A stretch of 64,000 nucleotides of DNA. Source: Lineus longissimus (taxonomy: Eukaryota > Nemertea > Pilidiophora > Heteronemertea > Lineidae). A program made the position numbers and the translations under genes. The notes under the pieces are model-generated. The model was not told where the DNA came from, did not search any database, and saw nothing but the letters and a program-made list of their open reading frames with translations. Where the stretch lies: contig NC_088324.1 of NCBI RefSeq assembly GCF_910592395.1, positions 10,008,953-10,072,952 on the forward strand, given 5' to 3'. Below, in pieces: positions 11,468 through 23,500 of this stretch; position 1 is the stretch's first letter, and each line of letters starts with the position of its first letter.

Positions 11468-14400
11468 TTACACAATAACCAAATCTTCCAACATGGCCAC
11501 CAATCCAGCTGATCCATCCTTCTTACTCGCGGCACGAGACTTCATCAAATCTTGCAAAATCCCCGCCGTTCGCCGGAGATTGTAACCGAGCAGCTGCGCG
11601 TCCTTCAGATCCTGAGAATGTGACCTCGAACTTGGCAAGGCGTAAACAAGTTTATTGACATCATCTTGGACTTGTTTACTAAACATTCCACGGAAGACGG
11701 TCTTCATTTCGTCCAACACTTCTTTCTCGATGTCTTTGTTACGACATGAAAGATTTAGGATAAAAACTCCTGAAACGAAAAACTGAAGATGAAAGCTTTT
11801 TGAAGATGAAGACGTAGAAAATTCATTTGTTTGTCTTAAACTTTTTTCAAAGACCTCTGAACTTGTTTCATATTAAGCACAGTGCAGCGACTGCAGAAAC
11901 TGACCAGGAGTGGTGGAGAGTTTAGCTGTTTTCCTTACCTTCAGGATGTAAGATTTTATCGACCTTCTCCAGCACCTCTTTCTCAACAAACGCTCTTGGT
12001 GGACACGACATCCCAAGACTCATGTCTTTACAGTCCACGTCGAACATGATCACATGTTTCTTGAGACCTGGAGTTAGATGATAAGAAATTAACTCATTGA
12101 GAAATCACAAATCTAGATATCAAAACAATGTCATTGTGATCAGAGACGGCACAGTTTTGTTTAATCTGTCACTGAGTACTGATGTCACGTGTTGTTTTTG
12201 GTTCCTACACACAAGTCTGCCTCAGTGTCTGAACCTTTACTTCACTTGATATCAGACAGACACCAAAAACTTCAACTCTGACCAGTGATCACTGATGAAA
12301 GTCCATGTACCTTGTTTTGCTAACTTGTCGATGTAAGCTAACCCATCACAGATGAACACGCGCAGATGATCGTCTGCTTGAAAGTCGAACCAGTCAGTGG
12401 CGATCTGCAGGGTATCGGGATCGATGTCAATGGCATCAAGGTAGATCTGAAAAGTATCAGGAACAGTCCACAATGTGATATCCAAAATCAATAACAGATC
12501 GGGCCCCAATGTTGTCAGGGCACCTTTCCCACTCCACCCCATCAGTCACAGAAAATTGAAGTCCAACACCAGACTCACTCTACAGTTACAGTTTGGAAGG
12601 TGAAATACAAGGCGCCCACCTGGCAACCATATCTGATACTGCTTCAGGCCGAAAATAGACAAGGCACCTCCCCCACCCCACCTAGCCCCACCATCCATAA
12701 AAAATTGAAGCCCATCGGGTAACTTGTTCTGCAGTTAGAGCCTAGAATGTGAAATCCAAGATGGTTGCCTCACACCGACAAAAATTGTTTGTTTATGAGA
12801 TACTTGAAGAGAAAGCTAAGCTATACATGCTCTCACGGAAAACTACTCACATTTGGATAGGCATCGTGTAAATACATGGCAAGGCTACCTCCACCTAGAC
12901 CAATCAGGGCGATGTCAATTCTTGACTCTGAAAACAATAACATACTCTGAGATTTTTTCTTCACTGGGGTATGATGGTTTTGTGTTTTCACGCTTGAAAC
13001 ATGCAAAGATTGTTGAGTCAGATGTCACCCTACTCAAATACGACATCAGTTTTTAGAGCTGATCATCAATTTCTCAAACCTTACCTGATAATTTTTGAAA
13101 GTCCTCCACAAAAGCTAGACCAGCCACCATTCCAACATGGAACTGACACGCCAAGTGGCTAGTGTCCACTACCATCTTAGTGGTCTTGTTCTTCCCACCC
13201 TTTTTCTTGATTTGTACTGTAAGAGAAATAAGAATAGAGACGACGATTCTCGAAATACATGTCCCTCTTAATTTAGTAACATCTGATAATCATGATTGTT
13301 CAATGGCTACAAAGGTCAGTGAGGCCTTATACTGCAAAGGAATCTTGAAATAGGCATGGCGTCTTCCTAATGCCAACCATGATGGTTTGCCATTTAATAG
13401 AACAAACTCTGATATAGTCACCTTTTGTCATCCTGGCTTCTGACTGAACAACCATCGGATTATTCAGGAAGATGAGACGTCGCATGATGTCACCTTCTGT
13501 AATGACGTCTTCTATGACATAATCTCCAGTCATTTTATTGGTTCCCCGATGTTTGATGGAGCGCTGTCCAATCTCATCTCCAATTGACAGAAACGGAACC
13601 TATGGAAACAAGATCGTAAGGAAAAGAAATGCATGTACATCAATTTATAAAATACTCTAAACTGTGATATTTTTGCGAAATATCTTTCACAGAGGATTTA
13701 ACAGCTCTCTTCTGGAGACGTAGTCATGAAATTGTAACAGATGCTCAAATAATGAATACACTTATCGCAGAACGCAGCGATGTTCAATTCTTGTTGCAGG
13801 CACACGAGATGGCCCTGCAAACGAGATATTTCTGTCGCATATATATCATGCGAAGTGCTTTTCCAAAAGGTGGCTACCATAGAGGATCCAAATAAAAATT
13901 TTTAAAATCAAACACACACCTTGATATCCCCTAGATTAGGAGGAGCCAGCTCCATTACTTTACTTGATAATTCCGCTTGGATTGCATCGAGGCTGTCATA
14001 CTTCTGGTCGCGATGGAGCGCCACCACTATCAGACGTTTAAACCCAGCGGATTGTGCCAGTTGCACCCGTCCCTGGTCTGTTGAAAACAGCCACTCTACT
14101 TCTCTGTAGAATGAAGAGAAACTTGATAGCAGCATTTTCAACAAATGAATAGTTTAAGGAATTAAAGCCAAGTCAGAGTGTCTTTTTATTGAAGCATGAA
14201 ACTTGGCCCATGACCCTTTATTTCGAAATTGTTAACTTAAAAACTTTTGCAGGACTCCTGTGATTTTGTCAAACATTGATTAAACTGCCTGTCAAGAAAG
14301 TCTAGCTTCAGCCTTGATTCCTCCAAGCCAGACTGAAACTTACTTACCTTCCCTGAGGCACAATGAATATAGCAAACTTCCTATTTTTAGAAACTCTAAC

Positions 14401-16313
14401 ATCGCGGTCCACAACATTCATGGTGTAGCGGGGGCTGGAGGATGCTGGACTGAACAGCTCGATGTTTATTTGACCATCATTTGCATCTAAGGACCTATAA
14501 AAAATTTATATATTTGCTACAGTGATTTAGCTTGCCATCATTTGCAGCTTGACTTCCAACGAGCTGAGCTGTCCTGTACTGGCACTGTCGGGAAAGGGGA
14601 AAGACAATGTTTATTCAACAATGTCCCACTGACTTGATCCCTTCTGCATATTATGTGCCAGAGACTGAAAATCCATATCAAGCCACCAATACACTTTATA
14701 AATCTAGCTCTGAATTGCCAAGCCCACAGCTTATTGTACAGACTGCTAACCTTTTATTTAGCTGCTGTCTGGCCAGTGCGTAATGCTGCATGGACTCCAC
14801 TACAGCTACCACCTCATCTGTTGAGCTCACTCGCTCAATCTTATCTTCATTGTAACACACTTCAAGAATCTGAAATACAGAGAAAAATATAGAAACAAAC
14901 GATAATGTGGTGAATATCGAAGTCCGAGAAGGGTATTATCATCATCGTTATTTTTCTGGGCCTGGTTGGTCAGGCATTAACACAGCTACACATGACAACC
15001 ATAAAGATTGGACAAGAAAATATTCGACAAAAGTTTGGTTTACCTTGATAGGATTCGGCATCGGCATAAACTTGGTCATGACAAACACGAACACAGGCAT
15101 GTGGAATTCCTTCTCTAATTCCTTGTCAGGATCCTCGACAACTCGATGTAGCCGAACTGGCCATCCTCTAAAATCAGAATAAATAATGACAAACATGAAT
15201 TGAAAATTTTTCAGATTTTTAAAACTTGTTGACCGAACTTATTAAAGGGAGACTATAGGTAGGAGGTTGGTCAGATCAAGTTACAAAAAGTTGTGTATTT
15301 CTACTTACATGCCAACAAAATAGTCCATTATCTTATCAAGTATATGTCTCTGAGCCAACGAGACGCAGATATAGCGGCCACCAACTCGTAAAACTCTACC
15401 GATTTCAGCGAACATTTTCTCAACTGTTTTCACAACATCGTCACTTTTGTCTGTGAACAATGCATCCAGTGTTCCCTTGTCTATCACTGTTGAAAAGGAT
15501 CCAGCCTCAAAGTCCATCTGAAAGTGAATCAAATGCAAATTAGTGAAGGTATATTCCCATTTTGGTTTAGAAGTACTCCGGTATTGCATTATGAAAGAAA
15601 ACTACTAGAAATGCACACGCAACATGTAACCAAGGAATTAAAATAAACAACGAATTTCTAATTGCTTGTATTTTATTGTCCTTATACATGTACTCTAAAC
15701 ATTGAAATAATTACAGCTGTATATAGTATGCGGTTTTTTTGGGCGAAATTGCATCTCTGACGTAGTCTAGATGTTACATTTTGACAACACTCTTACCTTT
15801 GTTACATCCATTTTAACAAAGCTCATTTCTGTCCTGTCTTTATTTTTCTCCTTCATCTGTTTGATGACCACGTCACTGATGTCGACATTTGTGATCGCCT
15901 GGAGGCCAATGTCGTACATGTCTGCACTAAGTTGCGAGTTGCCGCAGCCGACCATGAGGATCTTGTCGGATGTTTTGACATATTTGTGGAGGATACCACA
16001 GATATCGGCATATTCTCCATACCTTGAATGAAAGAGAAAGGTAAAGGCTTTGTAATCTCTTTACTAAGATAGACATGATTTCTAAGCAAAAACAGGGCCT
16101 ACAACACGACGTCTCCTGATGCATGTAGTGAATGAGTATGTATTGAGTGAAAGGGCCTAATATTGTCAGGATGATTCGCTATAAAACCAAGGTCTGATAG
16201 TAATTAGTATCAGGCACTTACCATTCAAAGGATTTCTTTCCTCGTTTCTTAAAGAACTCCTCCCAGTAGCCAGCAGACCGAAACTGGTCTCGATGCCTTG
16301 GCAACAAGTCCAT
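11468..16313 (-). CDS. METTL13: eEF1A lysine and N-terminal methyltransferase (METTL13)
   Basis: A dual methyltransferase that, in the known family, methylates the N-terminus and Lys55 of translation elongation factor eEF1A. Exons in transcript order (minus): 16313-16222, 16022-15797, 15517-15309, 15167-15044, 14869-14751, 14494-14348, 14103-13920, 13599-13422, 13216-13085, 12927-12851, 12446-12311, 12067-11939 and 11769-11468. All phases agree and give 684 residues; human METTL13 has about 699. The N-terminus [20 protein letters not shown] matches the family. SAM motif I is VGCGNS at residues 55-60 and DKGTLDAL starts near 119. The second, spermidine-synthase-like domain has [15 protein letters not shown] near residue 477. 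The fifth exon uses a weaker GTTAGC donor. No break was found. It is divergent from the Polycomb-like gene and convergent with CATSPERB. Confidence 0.95.
12510..12770. repeat. Tandem duplication in a METTL13 intron
   Basis: Two diverged copies of a ~105-bp block lie about 145 bp apart (about 12516-12620 and 12660-12769). Both contain GGCACCT, a C-rich run ending in CCACCC, AAAATTGAAG, CAGTTA and GTGAAAT. No coding role is visible. Confidence 0.6.
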
Positions 16314-16379
16314 AGTTCTGAAACAAAAAAGTATCATAAAACAGAAGTATTGGGTGACATTAGAGTTTTTGATACTTAC

Positions 16380-16580
16380 CTCTCAACGATACTAGGTGAA
16401 AGGGGTGCAGATGGTGGCTTCTCGTGGGCAGCGCCTGCCCTTCTTTGGGAGTGACCTCCCCAGGCATGATACAGCCCCGTACATGCACCTATACCCTATG
16501 GGATCATCGCTGTTCTTTAATTTGCCCCCAGATCAAAAGGAATCTAGTGAGTGATGATCAGAAGAAGAGGGGCTAGTGTA
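16380..16580 (-). other. Probable 5' noncoding exon of METTL13
   Basis: A perfect donor on the minus strand (GAGAG then GTAAGTATC at 16380/16379) precedes the acceptor TTTCAG just upstream of the METTL13 start exon, which carries only 4 nt of leader. This implies a spliced 5' UTR exon ending at 16380. Its start is unknown and the upper bound given is arbitrary. It contains two adjacent perfect hairpins, GGGCAG/CTGCCC and GGGAG/CTCCC. Confidence 0.5.
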
Positions 16581-16599
16581 GTAAGCAGTGCCAGAGTCA

Positions 16600-17409
16600 T
16601 GAGCAGTCTTTTTCGAGATAGGGATGGACGCATTTGCAGAAAGATACTATTTCCCCCTGCGTGCTGAGTGGTGGATTACATTGGGAATTGGCTGCAATAG
16701 CTTATTATTGGGAAACGGGACTGGTCTTGGGCTTTGCTGGATGTAGCTAGAGAAAATCTGGCAATAGGTTTTTCCAATGAACTGATCTATATTCGGACAA
16801 CATGGCACACATGCCTCTAATCACTCTTTCAGCAATATAACATGTACTTTACAGATACCTGTGACGTGTAGATATCTTTTCTCTATCGGATCACTGTTGA
16901 ATAGTGGACGTCTGAATATTCAAACCACTAAAAACTTAGAAAAAGAAAATGTTTTCATCAAAATATTTTGTTGTTGACGTTGCTGGTATAAACTAATCAA
17001 CCTGTTCGTTCGTTCGGGCCGTTCGTTCGTTCGTCCGGGCAGTTCGTTCGTTCGTTCGAATACCCGAGTCAAGATGGCGGGAGTTCAATTTTCTACAGTG
17101 ATTTCCGCTTCCAAATAACGCCTATTAGGCCCCAAATACGTTCATAATCGTCTCATTATATCAGGTGTGTGAAAAGTTAATTACTTACACTACTAATATA
17201 TCGGGTTGTTATTTGTTACAAATAGTTAGGAAGTATAAATATCTGATATTTCGTATGGGCATCATACTGATACGATTACCGGATGATGATGGTAGGCCTA
17301 TGTCGTAACCTGTTATCGGACAGTGTCTTCGTTGACCATTCGCCAACCTTCGAGATGTTTTATACCTGTTTTGTTTTTTTTTTGCTAATAAATCTACGGC
17401 GGCGGCATC
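16600..17409. promoter_or_regulatory. Divergent promoter region between METTL13 and the Polycomb-like gene
   Basis: About 1.1 kb separates the two divergent start codons. The region holds a GTTC/TTCG tandem tract at about 17002-17059. Just after it, AAGATGGCGG at 17071-17080 matches the core of the vertebrate YY1 motif, which is common near TATA-less start sites. No TATA box in an obvious position was seen. A bidirectional promoter is an inference from gene layout. Confidence 0.45.
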
Positions 17410-17466
17410 ATGGCTGATGATTACATGGGCAGGGTTGCACTGCCTTTGCCTGTGCCTCTATATATA
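17410..17466 (+). other. Possible alternative first coding exon of the Polycomb-like gene
   Basis: ATG 17410 opens MADDYMGRVALPLPVPLYI and runs to a good donor (GTAAGTATAG) in phase 0. Splicing to the AG at 17508-17509 keeps frame with the main protein through [10 protein letters not shown]. Splicing to the AG at 17501-17502 meets a stop and would leave this as a short upstream ORF instead. Confidence 0.4.
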
Positions 17467-17536
17467 GTAAGTATAGTAAATAATTCCTTTTGTTATTTGC
17501 AGTGTTCAGTTTGATATAAATGTGGACTGCCTAACA

Positions 17537-20500
17537 ATGACGGAAGTAGCGTCAAATGCAGCTTTGGGGAAGGCTCCCAAGACTCGATTTGGAGAAAGGT
17601 TCATTATGGGCCAGGAGGTCCTGGCAAGGTGGTCTGATGGACTCTTTTATCTTGGAAACATTCTGACGGTAGGTGTGTCTGAAAGTAATGGACTTCTGAT
17701 TGAATGGCCATTGGTCTGAATCTCTTCCAACAAGCCACTTTGTTCATTCCTGTGTACTTAGTAGCTTTTTAATGTAAAAACTTTGTCGATTATCTGGTAA
17801 TATACTTTCAGGTTGATGATGCAAAGGAACGTTGTTGTATCCGATTTGAGGATGATTCTGAATACTGGTCATTGTTTAAGGACATTCAGAGAGGTAAGCT
17901 AGTAATAGTACTTACAGGAGATGTTCTCATTACAACCAGCTTCTTCTCACAGGCTTCCATCAGTTAGAAGTGAATCATTTTCAAAAGTTCTTCTGCATCA
18001 GATTTCAAAGTACCTAGTAAGTCCCAAGCTGAGACATGTTTTTTAAGGTACATACATATAAGATCCCTCAACAGGCCTTTGTCATTAGAAAAGAGGAGTG
18101 TCTTGAGGCCGAGTGGTTATGTCCACCCGATGCGATAAATTTAGTTACAACGCAATGAAATTAACGACATCATCTTCCATTTAAGGTATTGTGCAGATCG
18201 ACCCAACCTCTGATATCTACTGCCGCATGTGTCATACGGGAAAGTCAGACAGCCCTAATGAAATCGTTCTCTGTGATGGCTGTGGTATAGGTAAGCTTGA
18301 ATTACTTTTGTGATGATTTGAAGTCAGGTGCATGAAAATTGAAGCTGAATTGATGGCATGGGAAAGCTGTCTTTGGGAGCTGATTGAATCAATTGCAAAG
18401 TCGTTGAGCCCACTCCAACAGTGGGCTGCTTATTACCGGTGGTAGGATTAGTAGTTGGTAAGCCCTTAGTGTGTCTAGAATGGTAACTTTATTAGAACCT
18501 CATTTGAACTTTTTATTTGCTCGCAGGTTATCACCAGCAATGTCACAAACCAGTCATCCAGTCAAGTATCTTAAAGCCAGATGTTAGCTGGGTCTGTAGG
18601 AATTGTGTGTTTGCAACCACTGCCAAGGTAAGTCTATGAATAGATGATAAAAACATTTTAAAAAGCAGGAGACCTTGGGGAGATAGGTTTTTGCACTTAC
18701 TCACTCCATTTCACTGGAGTAAATATTATAAAAGTACCGGGTAACAGATTGTATAACTTTGCAAAAACATGGTATTTTTTAAGTAGTGCAGACCAGATAG
18801 GTACAAACAACATTTGTTTGCATGCACTTCAATAACAAAATCATTGTGTGTTCCATGATTGCGTGTTCAAAATTTTTAAAAAAACTTACTTGATTTAAAA
18901 GTCAGCGCTGAATAGGGTGAATTCTTTCCAATTCTGTAATTCTTTCTTTCCATTTCTCAGCGAGGTGGTGCTGATAAAGAGGGACCGAATTCGGAAGCAC
19001 TGCTCGAAATGAAAAAGTCACTGCCATATAATGTAAGTTCTGAAATAAACCAAATTTGAATGCATTTATTTGTAGTGATTTGCCCAAGAAAATAGGGTCT
19101 TCATTGTTGATATCAGTGGTCCCATCAACTTCAAATAAATTGGCACACCTCTTTAACGATTTTTTTCTATTTTCCTCATTACAGGCCAAAGAGTTAAAAT
19201 GGGATAATCAACACAAAACAAACAATCAGCAGATATACTGTTATTGCGGTGGCCCTGGAGAGTAAGTATTGGCTCACAAACGAGTGATCCCTGCTACCTG
19301 CACAGACCATCAACCATAACCACAACTGGCGTCAAACATTCTGTACGATTTGTTACGTTCAGTTTATTCATAGCCTTGGTTAGGTTCCTTCTGTGTGCAT
19401 CATGGCAGGACATCTTTCAATTTGAAATACATGTACATCATTACATTTCATCAGGACCACTTGCAAATTTACATTACATCACTACATTACGTTTCTTTCT
19501 AACTTTTAGCTGGTACCTGAAGATGTTGCAATGTTGCCGATGTAACCAGTGGTTCCACGAGGCATGTATCCAGTGTCTCGACATGCCCATCATCTACGGC
19601 GACAGGTTCTACATATTTGTCTGCTCCTGTTGTAACGCTGGACCGGAGTACATCAAGAGGCTGGATTTGAAGATGTGAGTATCGTTGTTAAGGATGCTGA
19701 CAATAGGCCACCAGCGTAATTACAACCGTCGCCACCTGATGCTGACTGGTTGGTGCGATAGTTTGTCAAACAAAACGACTAGCTCTGGTGTGTGTTCGGC
19801 TGTCATTCTGGGCTGCACTTACAAATCAGAGATATATAGGTCAGCTTATGAACCTGTAATTTAACAAAGAATGATAGCAAAACCCAAAGACATAGCCACT
19901 TTCAACAATGCTAATATCATCATGTATACCTTCAGGTTAAGTTTCAGTTAGGGCATTGGTGATCAGATAGCCGTCCTTAATTCATATAGGTTTTATTCCA
20001 CTTTCAGGGTAGACATTCTGCATCTGGCCCTATTCGACTTGACAATCCGCTACAACAAGAAATATTATGATTTTGATGAAACAATCTTACCGTGGATTAC
20101 AAACCATGTTGAGTACTTCAAATCATCCAAGGTAAGTGCAGTGCGTGTATCACTGTTTTGTCTTTCTTGCTCCAATTGTTGTCCCAGTGATGACAGCTGG
20201 TTTTGTGACTAAAACTCCAGAATGAAAAAATGGAACTTGAAGAATATAAATAAGAATACAGCCAAGCGGATGTTTAAGTCTGATTTATCATTTAGATGGA
20301 GTGGTGTCCTTAAACCCCCAACTCTCAAACCCTAAGTTCAAGTGACGATTCATCCAGGTAGCTTCTAGTGCATAGGTCATAATGTTTGACATAATTATGT
20401 ACTGTGAGAACCTCTCACTGTGGTGCTCAAACAACACGAGTTCAATTATTCTTTCTTTTCAGATTGTAAACATGGCGATATGTGAGAGAAAAGAGGAGAT

Positions 20501-23500
20501 GACGAGAGAGTTGATAAACCATCGCACCAAGTAAGCATATGCGTTTTGATTGTCGTTTTGCCGCCAATCGGTCAATGTTTTAAGAAGCTTTGCATCAACA
20601 CAGCGACCAGCCTGCCAAAATAACAGGGACCTGTCTTTTCAAAAATCATAAACATGATACAAAATACTGAACGCCATAGATGTTTGGCACTCTGTCCTTA
20701 CTCAGTTACATTGAGAAATATGTTACTCTTTGCAGGCCTGAAAGTTGACATGTATATTTTCAGATTTGATAGCTCTCAGACCATGTTGGTTAAGAAGCGC
20801 CGTGTGTAAGTCGGTCTGTTGTGCTCTTATGCCTGCATCTTCATCCTTGCATAACCCGAACGGGGCTGAGGGTATTTTGAGAAAAACGTTTTCGCCAGAA
20901 CACATTCCTATCAGGAGAAGAATTTGGACAAATTGAAACGTTGTTGAAAATTACTTCAAAAAGACAAATAACAATCAGTGTTCTGGAATTGGCATGATTC
21001 ATTGCCAATGACGTCCACACGCCTCTATCTTGTAAAATGGTTTGGTCCATTTGCACTGAAACTGCCCTCAGTCTTTTGAAAGGGTTAAAGGAGTGTAGGT
21101 GATGTCTAGTTGCAAATTCATAGCATTAGACTGGACATTCTTCACAACATGGACAAGCCTGACATTCAATATGATTATTTTCGTGCTTCATTTTTTTTTT
21201 AGTTTGAAGTTTCCCCTCTTAATCACATTTTCTCAAAATTACCTCAGTCCATGGCAAGTGGTACCTTCTAAAAGGTTTCAGACACTTTACTATTCAATCA
21301 GTCCACGGTTTCTCTATTTGTTAATTGTTTTTTATTATATTGTAATGATTTGTAAATGCACAATGTTACTTTACATTAATTTATCAATTGCGACTACAGT
21401 ACCTTGTCTGTCACTCACCCAAACATATTGACTCATAATTCTGCTCTGTGCAGTCGAATTACAGCATGAAAACTGGCTAAATTATGAGTCCGTATAATGC
21501 TGCATATCTCTGTAAATCATCCTCCAATAGCAGGCCTTTAGACCGCTCTTAAAATACACACTAACTCTGAGTGTATTTCCTATAATACACACAAACTGAG
21601 TGTATTTTAGAAGAGGTCCAAAGGTCTGTTATGGAAGGATGCTGTAAATATACCTTCACCTACTCTATATCCTTGGACATGTTGCTATTTCTTATCCTGG
21701 CTTGTTTTAGATGTAGTGGAGTTTTGATTATAAACGAATGACCATCATCAGCAAGTCTGTTCATTTGCTGTTCAAGAAGGTGAATTAGACTTCTATCTTA
21801 AAACATTTATGTGAGTCTGCAAATCTGTCTGCAATATCATTTGGAATGAAACGTAGACTTCATGAGTCATGCATGCTAGTATTTGGGAGAATTTCAAATA
21901 GATCCTTAGTTGAAGATGTTACTTGAGAAAGAGTTGCTTTAAATCAACCTGTAATAAAAATTTTTTCAAAGTCACTGCATGCAGGTAGGTAAACTTAAAA
22001 GGGAAAATGCAGATAAGGTTTTTTGCGTCCAAAGGGTTCTTGGTAGATTTCCATGCAAACTTGGTCTCCACTGGGATTTGAACCCAGATTTCCACCACTA
22101 AGTGGTGGTGTGCTAACCATTACACTATAGAGACAGGTGTTTGCATTTCCTTTCTACCCAAAAAAATGGAAAGTAGTCTACAGTTAATATACAGTAGAAC
22201 CTCTCTATTAAGGACACTCTCGGGACTGACAAATGCTGTCCTTAATAGAGAGGTGTCCTGATTAGAGAGGTCAGACTGAATGGAAAACCAATTTGGGACC
22301 AAAACTAGTGCCCTTGATAGAGAGGTTGTCCCTAATAGAGAGGTGTCCGCTAACAGATGTTCCACTGTACAGCAAATTACTTAACACACTCAGAAATTCT
22401 CAAAATACATATATAGACAACTTGAACTCACTCGGGTAAAAACTGTTTTGTCCCAATGGGAACAAAGCTAGCAACTGATTCCTGGGATGATGTGAACTTC
22501 CTTCTTCTCAGTCAAGTTTGCAAGAATGTTCATCTCTCTTGTAACATTTCATGCTGCTGGTCCATGAACCGTTGGCTTCTTAGGAAACATAAGCATAAGC
22601 TAAGGTAACTTAAACTTTGATGAGTTTGGTGTCGTTTTGTGAGTGTAGAAGTTCTGTGAAAATACGATGACAGGGTTTTGCACAAAATTCTTTTGACTGT
22701 GATGTGTTGAATGCAGAGAATATTGGGATGCGAGTGCCTGGTTGCCTTGATCCTTCATAATGGACGACTGGGTAGCTCAAAGTTTGACTAGTTTTCTGTT
22801 GTTCTGTGAATGTAATAGTTCTTTGAAAATACAACGAAATGGTTTTGTCCAGAATTCTTTTGACTCTGACATGGTAAATGCAGAGAATACCGGGATGAGA
22901 CCAACAGTCTCTCAATTGACAGGGGTCTCTTAAGTCTCCCATTTGAGAGACCGTCTGTCAAATGAGAGTCTGTCCCCACTGTCATTTCCTCCGTCAACAC
23001 AATATAGGGAAAATGTTTCATGTTGGTTGGATTTCTTTATGTTTCAACTGACTCTGCTTAAGAAAAGATGTACCCTCTTCATTAAAGCGCAAATCTCCCT
23101 TCTCTTCCTAGATTCCAGAGTGGTAGAGAGATCAAGAAGAAGGCAACGTTATTCGGTCTCCGTGTACGAGCTCCTCCGCAGCCTCCAGTCATCCAGCTGC
23201 CGGCCAACGGACAGATCACAGACGATGTCATGAATAATCTTAAGATGAAGGGGAAGAAAGTGAAAACATTTGTTCCAGTGACGAGGTTGGTTTTCTTCTT
23301 CAATAACTGTGAACCTTGAAATATTTGTGGCCACTGGAAATGCAACTTCAGCCCATTTTAGGGTGAAATGTCCTTTTCATAGGTGTTCCCCACTAATGTT
23401 CATCAAAACCTGCCACATGTTTATCTCAGTCTGGAGCAGTGAATGGCAGGCATGTTGGAAGACCTAGGGCCTTGTCGGGGGCCAGAGTGGGGAGTAAACT

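Larger units (their letters stand above)
20531..23111 (+). other. Large repeat-rich intron of the Polycomb-like gene
   Basis: This 2.6-kb intron holds an inverted-repeat element (21518-21641), a tRNA-like sequence (22063-22134), a CTCTCTATTAAGGACAC-family element (22189-22369) and a tandem duplication (22613-22893). No additional exon was found between the acceptor and donor phases, which join in frame. Confidence 0.8.

Noticed and set aside
16372-16540. ATACTTACCT resembling the 5' end of U1 snRNA, followed by hairpins and an Sm-like AATTTG
   Set aside because: The rest does not match U1 stems. The decamer is simply the complement of a strong splice donor that fits a METTL13 5' UTR exon.
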